A program made the translations under genes and the position numbers. This document shows, piece after piece, positions 5,982 to 8,045 of a stretch of 8,045 bases of DNA. Under the pieces are notes generated by a model, which was given only the letters and a program-made list of their open reading frames with translations, was not told the origin of the DNA and did not search any database. The stretch comes from Desulfovibrio sp. (GTDB taxonomy: Bacteria; Desulfobacterota; Desulfovibrionia; Desulfovibrionales; Desulfovibrionaceae), in NCBI GenBank assembly GCA_031281815.1, contig JAITEY010000194.1:1-8045 (forward strand), given 5' to 3'. Position 1 is the stretch's first letter. Each line of letters begins with the position of its first letter.

Positions 5982-7268
5982 ATGAAGACGGCGATCCTGG
6001 GCAACCAGGCCAGGGCGATGAGTAATTTCTGGAGCGTGCTCCTGCGGCATGCGCAGGCGCGCGGCCATGACGTCCTGTGCATCATACCCGTTGCCGCGGC
6101 ACACGACGACCCGGTCTGGGAACAGAAACTCGCCGCCTGCGGCGTCCGCCTCGTCCATTATCGTCTGGACCGCAGAGGATTGAACCCCCTGCGCGATCTG
6201 CTGACGCTCCTTGACCTCCGGCGTATTTTCAAAGGGGAGAAACCGGATGCGCTCTTTGCCTGCGCCGTCAAGCCGGTAATCTACGGCGCGTTCGCCGCCG
6301 CTCTGGCCGGCTTCCCGCGCAAAAGCGGGCGCAGCTTCATGATTACCGGCCTCGGCTATATGTTTGAAGGCGACACTCCCGCCAAACGTGCGCTGACGCA
6401 TCTGGCGCGGCTTCTTTATCGTTGCGCTTTCACGGCGGCGGGCAGGGTATTTTTTCAAAACGCCGACGACAGGGCGCGCTTTGAGGAACTCGGCATACTG
6501 CCGTCCCCGCGCGCTGCCGGGGGCCGGCGCCCCGGACGGACAACCCCGGCCGATGCAGGCCCCCCTCCGGACAGCGCGGAGCGCAAGCCGGATACCCCCT
6601 CTCCCGCCGTTCTTATGTGCAAAGGAACAGGCGTGGACACCGGACATTTCGCCTTTCGCCCCCCCTGCGACGGCCCCCCGGTGTTTTTGTACGTCGGCAG
6701 GCTGGTAGCGGCCAAGGGATTGCGCGAGTTTATGGAGGCGGCCCGCCTGACGCGCGAAACGTACCCCGAGGCAGCCTTCCGCGTGGTCGGGCCGCCCGAG
6801 CCGGGTCCCGGCGGCGTACCCCTGAAAGAAGTCCTCGCGGCGCAGGACGCGGGGCATATCGAATACCTCGGGGAACAGCCGGACGTGCGACCTTACCTGG
6901 AGCAGGCGCGGGCTGTCCTGTTGCCGTCCTACCGCGAAGGCGTTCCGGTATCGCTGATGGAGGCATTGTCCGTCGGCAGGGCGGTCATTGCGGCCGATGC
7001 GCCGGGGTCGCGCGAAGTGGCCGTGGACGGGCTCACGGGTTTCCTCGTCCCGCCGGGGGACGCGCGGGCGCTCGCCGACGCGGCGGCGCGCCTTATTCGT
7101 GACCCCGAACTCGCGGCGCGCATGGGCCGGGACGGCCGGGCACTCATGGAAACCGACTACGATGCCCGCGTCACGGCCGATTACCTGCTCGACGTCATCG
7201 AAGCGCGCGGGTATTGCCGCAATCCGCATACGGTTCCGTCCGCCCGCCGGCTCAACCCCGGCGGATAA
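5982..7268 (+). CDS. GT4-family glycosyltransferase for surface glycan assembly
   Basis: Cytoplasmic, retaining GT-B glycosyltransferase of 428 residues that would transfer a sugar from an NDP-sugar to a lipid-linked glycan. The N-terminal domain holds KPVIYGAFAAALAG (97-110) and the ITGLGYMF block (121-128), which resembles the CapM/PglA-like branch that extends undecaprenyl-linked sugars. The C-terminal donor domain holds GTGVD (215-219), YVGRLVAAKG (237-246, with R240 and K245 as expected phosphate contacts) and the EX7E motif with E319 and E327 in REGVPVSLMEAL. The linker near 173-209 is expanded by a Pro/Gly/Arg-rich low-complexity stretch where relatives usually run directly into the GSGVD-like motif. 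Length is otherwise usual for GT4. ATG 5982 is supported by GGAG eight bases upstream. The gene ends 16 bases before a glycosylphosphotransferase start. Donor and acceptor sugars cannot be read from the sequence. Confidence 0.9.
   Translation: MKTAILGNQARAMSNFWSVLLRHAQARGHDVLCIIPVAAAHDDPVWEQKLAACGVRLVHYRLDRRGLNPLRDLLTLLDLRRIFKGEKPDALFACAVKPVIYGAFAAALAGFPRKSGRSFMITGLGYMFEGDTPAKRALTHLARLLYRCAFTAAGRVFFQNADDRARFEELGILPSPRAAGGRRPGRTTPADAGPPPDSAERKPDTPSPAVLMCKGTGVDTGHFAFRPPCDGPPVFLYVGRLVAAKGLREFMEAARLTRETYPEAAFRVVGPPEPGPGGVPLKEVLAAQDAGHIEYLGEQPDVRPYLEQARAVLLPSYREGVPVSLMEALSVGRAVIAADAPGSREVAVDGLTGFLVPPGDARALADAAARLIRDPELAARMGRDGRALMETDYDARVTADYLLDVIEARGYCRNPHTVPSARRLNPGG
6501..6608 (+). other. Low-complexity Pro/Gly/Arg-rich insert inside the glycosyltransferase
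   Basis: Residues 174-209 are dominated by P, G, R, A and D, and the DNA is C-rich with runs of up to six C. The stretch lies between the two Rossmann domains, just before GTGVD, where an insert can be tolerated. The frame is kept and both flanking domains are intact. Confidence 0.7.
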
Positions 7269-7272
7269 GGGC

Positions 7273-7284
7273 AGGGAATTTCCC
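7273..7284 (+). promoter_or_regulatory. Ribosome binding site of the glycosylphosphotransferase within a small dyad
   Basis: AGGGA lies about eight bases before GTG 7285. The same bases form GGGAA-T-TTCCC (7274..7284), which ends directly at the start codon. A GGG/CCC pairing with a five-base loop would cover the ribosome site, but three pairs alone are weak. Confidence 0.4.
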
Positions 7285-8045
7285 GTGAAAAGTTCGACCC
7301 GCGTCATCTTCCGCTTTGTGGACCTGCTCTGCATACTCATTGCGCTGGCGGTGAGCTCCCGCCTGATGCTCCCCCCCTACCTCGAAATTTTCGCGGATTA
7401 TACCGGGGCGTCCACGTTTACCGTGCTCATCTTCCTTTTGTCGTTTTACATGATGGACGGCTACTACGTGGGACGCGAAGACTTCCGCGACTGCGGCGTG
7501 CGCGTGCTTGTGGCGGTCGTGGTCGGCATCGTGGCCGCGGGCTTCGCCTTTTACACCTTTGAACACTGGCGTTTCCCGCGCATGATGTTCGTGGTGCAGA
7601 TGGCCGTGAACCTGACGCTTTCCCTAGCCTGGAGGCGCGCGTACGTTCTTTTCGCCCGGCGGACGCGGGCGAAACCCGGCATGGTTGTATTTTTCGGCTC
7701 CCGCGGGGCGCAACGCGCCCGCGGCATTCTTGAGGAATACGAACCGGAAACCGAGATACTGGGCTATGTGGGAGACGCTGATGCAACCGGGCGCGCCCCT
7801 GCGCATGCGTCCGCGGATAGAGCGGACCCGGCCGGCCCGCATGCGTCCGGAGCGGGAGAAAGCCCGGCCGGTCCGCGTCTGGGCGCGGCCGAAGACATCT
7901 TCGCCGTCATTGAGCGCTTTTCCCCCACCAGGGTCATCATCCTGGATTCCGTCTTTCCGGACAGAAACACGGCCCACGGCCTGTTCAACGCCAAGTTGAA
8001 AGGCTTGAACGTCGTGGACATACGCGGGCTGTACGAACGCCTGGC
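7285..8045 (+). CDS. WbaP/CpsE-like polyprenyl glycosylphosphotransferase, N-terminal 253 residues (runs off right edge)
   Basis: Likely the initiating enzyme of a surface polysaccharide pathway, which moves a sugar-1-phosphate from an NDP-sugar to undecaprenyl phosphate in the inner membrane. The start is GTG 7285, with AGGG eight bases upstream; no ATG fits before the first helix. Four hydrophobic segments are visible (about 10-30, 45-63, 76-97, 107-128), followed by a CoA-binding-like Rossmann segment: GMVVFFGSRGAQRARGILEEY (about 132-152), EILGYVGD, and the later VIILDSVFP strand. This four-helix plus Rossmann layout is the usual N-terminal half of the family. The catalytic sugar-transferase domain lies beyond the edge, so activity and sugar choice cannot be judged. 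Between GYVGD and the next helix, an A/G/P-rich stretch with a 12-residue tandem repeat replaces the usual short link. It pairs naturally with the upstream glycosyltransferase. Confidence 0.85.
   Translation, partial: MKSSTRVIFRFVDLLCILIALAVSSRLMLPPYLEIFADYTGASTFTVLIFLLSFYMMDGYYVGREDFRDCGVRVLVAVVVGIVAAGFAFYTFEHWRFPRMMFVVQMAVNLTLSLAWRRAYVLFARRTRAKPGMVVFFGSRGAQRARGILEEYEPETEILGYVGDADATGRAPAHASADRADPAGPHASGAGESPAGPRLGAAEDIFAVIERFSPTRVIILDSVFPDRNTAHGLFNAKLKGLNVVDIRGLYERL
7802..7873 (+). repeat. Imperfect 36-bp tandem duplication in the glycosylphosphotransferase gene
   Basis: The two units (7802..7837 and 7838..7873) share CGCATGCGTCCG at the start and CCCGGCCGG near the end, both exactly 36 bases apart; by hand count 26 of 36 bases match. 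In the protein this reads HAS-five variable residues-PAGP twice. Being 12 codons long, it preserves the frame. Confidence 0.8.

Noticed and set aside
5760..7340. 526-codon open frame antisense to the glycosyltransferase
   Set aside because: It spans the end of the kinase gene, the gap and the whole glycosyltransferase gene. It has no recognisable motif and follows the same codon-position shadow pattern.

Overview
The window looks like a chromosomal segment of a high-GC anaerobic or sulfate-reducing bacterium. Desulfovibrionaceae is my best guess. The reasons are the base composition, a large D-lactate/glycolate-type FAD oxidoreductase with a long N-terminal extension, a multi-cluster polyferredoxin beside it, and a hybrid histidine kinase with a CHASE4 sensor. 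This placement is an inference from gene types; no rRNA or marker gene is present. I see five protein genes, one divergent control region, and no tRNA, rRNA, CRISPR array or insertion sequence.

Left half (minus strand, transcribed leftward from about 2540 to beyond position 1): a redox operon. The first gene (836..2539) is a membrane polyferredoxin in which a NapH-like half (membrane helices, two CxxxCP loops, two 4Fe-4S clusters) is fused in frame to a NapG/MauM-like half (an internal twin-arginine motif, four more 4Fe-4S clusters). The second gene (817 to beyond 1) follows after 18 bases and encodes the N-terminal 272 residues of a GlcD/Dld-type FAD oxidoreductase. A likely joint role is passing electrons from oxidation of a 2-hydroxy acid, or a similar substrate, through iron-sulfur clusters to or from the membrane.

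Centre (2540..2954): a divergent intergenic region of about 415 bases. Its most striking content is an array at 2605..2667 in which the 8-base core RATTGYYG occurs six times at an exact 11-base period. It lies 64 to 130 bases upstream of the redox operon start, a typical place for a regulator binding array.

Right half (plus strand): a CHASE4-HAMP-like-PAS-PAS-HisKA-HATPase-REC hybrid kinase (2955..5951), followed after 30 bases by a GT4 glycosyltransferase (5982..7268), then after 16 bases by the N-terminal part of a WbaP/CpsE-like polyprenyl glycosylphosphotransferase (7285 to beyond 8045). Spacing suggests one transcript: a membrane sensor leading an exopolysaccharide, O-antigen or protein-glycan assembly operon that continues off the right edge.

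Two themes cut across the genes. First, long homopolymer tracts sit inside coding sequence, notably G9 (coding strand) in the linker between the two halves of the polyferredoxin and G8 in the kinase. Slippage at either would truncate the protein. Second, Ala/Gly/Pro/Arg-rich low-complexity inserts occur at domain boundaries or loops in three unrelated proteins, and one of them contains a 12-residue tandem repeat.
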